Part shown: one piece after another, positions 63,993 to 64,000 of the stretch
How positions within the stretch are numbered: the first letter of the stretch is position 1
Layout of the letters: every line of letters starts with the position of its first letter
Assembly: GCA_015057825.1 (NCBI GenBank)
Contig: SVDN01000003.1
Span: 62,001-126,000, forward strand
Direction of reading: 5' to 3'
From: Lachnospiraceae bacterium
GTDB taxonomy: Bacteria > Bacillota > Clostridia > Lachnospirales > Lachnospiraceae
DNA length: 64,000 nt
Position numbers and translations under genes: made by a program
The notes under the pieces: generated by a model
What the model saw: the letters and a program-made list of their open reading frames with translations, nothing else
Database searches by the model: none
What the model was told of the DNA's origin: nothing

Positions 63993-64000
63993 GTAAATGG

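Noticed and set aside
1..64000. CRISPR array, intact transposase or rRNA genes
   Set aside because: No regularly spaced direct repeats of suitable length, no complete transposase frame and no rRNA sequence were seen.

Overview
The window reads as a chromosomal segment of a low-GC, anaerobic Firmicute of class Clostridia, probably close to Lachnospiraceae. Supporting signs are the AGGAGG-type ribosome sites, frequent TTG starts, type III glutamine synthetase (GlnN), an [FeFe] hydrogenase, a Cys-type formate dehydrogenase, an OhrR-like regulator and single-polypeptide ABC importers. There is no rRNA operon, CRISPR array or intact insertion sequence. One tRNA (Gln, anticodon CTG) is present.

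Layout. 1-3.3 kb: acpP-accB-accC-accD-accA fatty-acid initiation operon (minus strand) with a clear promoter and a candidate operator. 3.5-10.8 kb: hydrolase, HD phosphohydrolase, a peroxide-defence operon (glutathione peroxidase, TSCPD protein, OhrR-like repressor), DegV, Tex, CdsA. 10.9-13.1 kb: cobalamin riboswitch controlling a lipoprotein CbiK-type cobaltochelatase and a second lipoprotein. 13.2-18.3 kb: TrkH, then a two-gene hydrogenase operon (minus). 18.6-25.6 kb: GT2-GtrA fusion, NAGPA-type glycosidase, unknown exported protein, glnN, two-component system. 25.8-37.5 kb: TPM and zinc-ribbon membrane proteins, cyclophilin, nuclease, tRNA-Gln, thioesterase, CvfB-like protein, TraX-like protein, YjfB-like protein, CdaR-type regulator, and the ftsE-ftsX-murein hydrolase activator-ctpA division/cell-wall cluster. 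37.6-46.2 kb: soluble chemoreceptor, GntR regulator, uvrB, uvrA, guaA.

The accessory part starts just after guaA. A decayed tyrosine integrase (46.3 kb) is followed by an XRE repressor and a divergent cassette of unknown proteins plus a RhuM-Fic fusion, all around a striking palindromic divergent promoter (47.23-47.29 kb). After core-like genes (metallophosphatase, acetolactate decarboxylase, a four-part ABC transporter fusion, a YjbR-MGMT fusion) comes an XRE-MNT/HEPN toxin-antitoxin locus whose HEPN gene is frameshifted, a 5' fragment of an acyltransferase gene, a formate dehydrogenase operon, a 5'-truncated DUF4143 ATPase and an intact acyltransferase paralogous to the fragment.

The most coherent biological theme is redox: the hydrogenase operon (14.7-18.3 kb) and the formate dehydrogenase operon (57-61.4 kb) each pair their catalytic subunit with a paralogous NuoF-iron-sulfur/GltD-like flavoprotein. 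The same electron-transfer adaptor therefore serves H2 and formate chemistry. The most plausible sources of new biology are this pair, the XRE-controlled unknown cassette, the XRE-MNT/HepT locus and the long palindromic element at 4.5 kb. All functional names come from motif recognition by eye; no database search was run.
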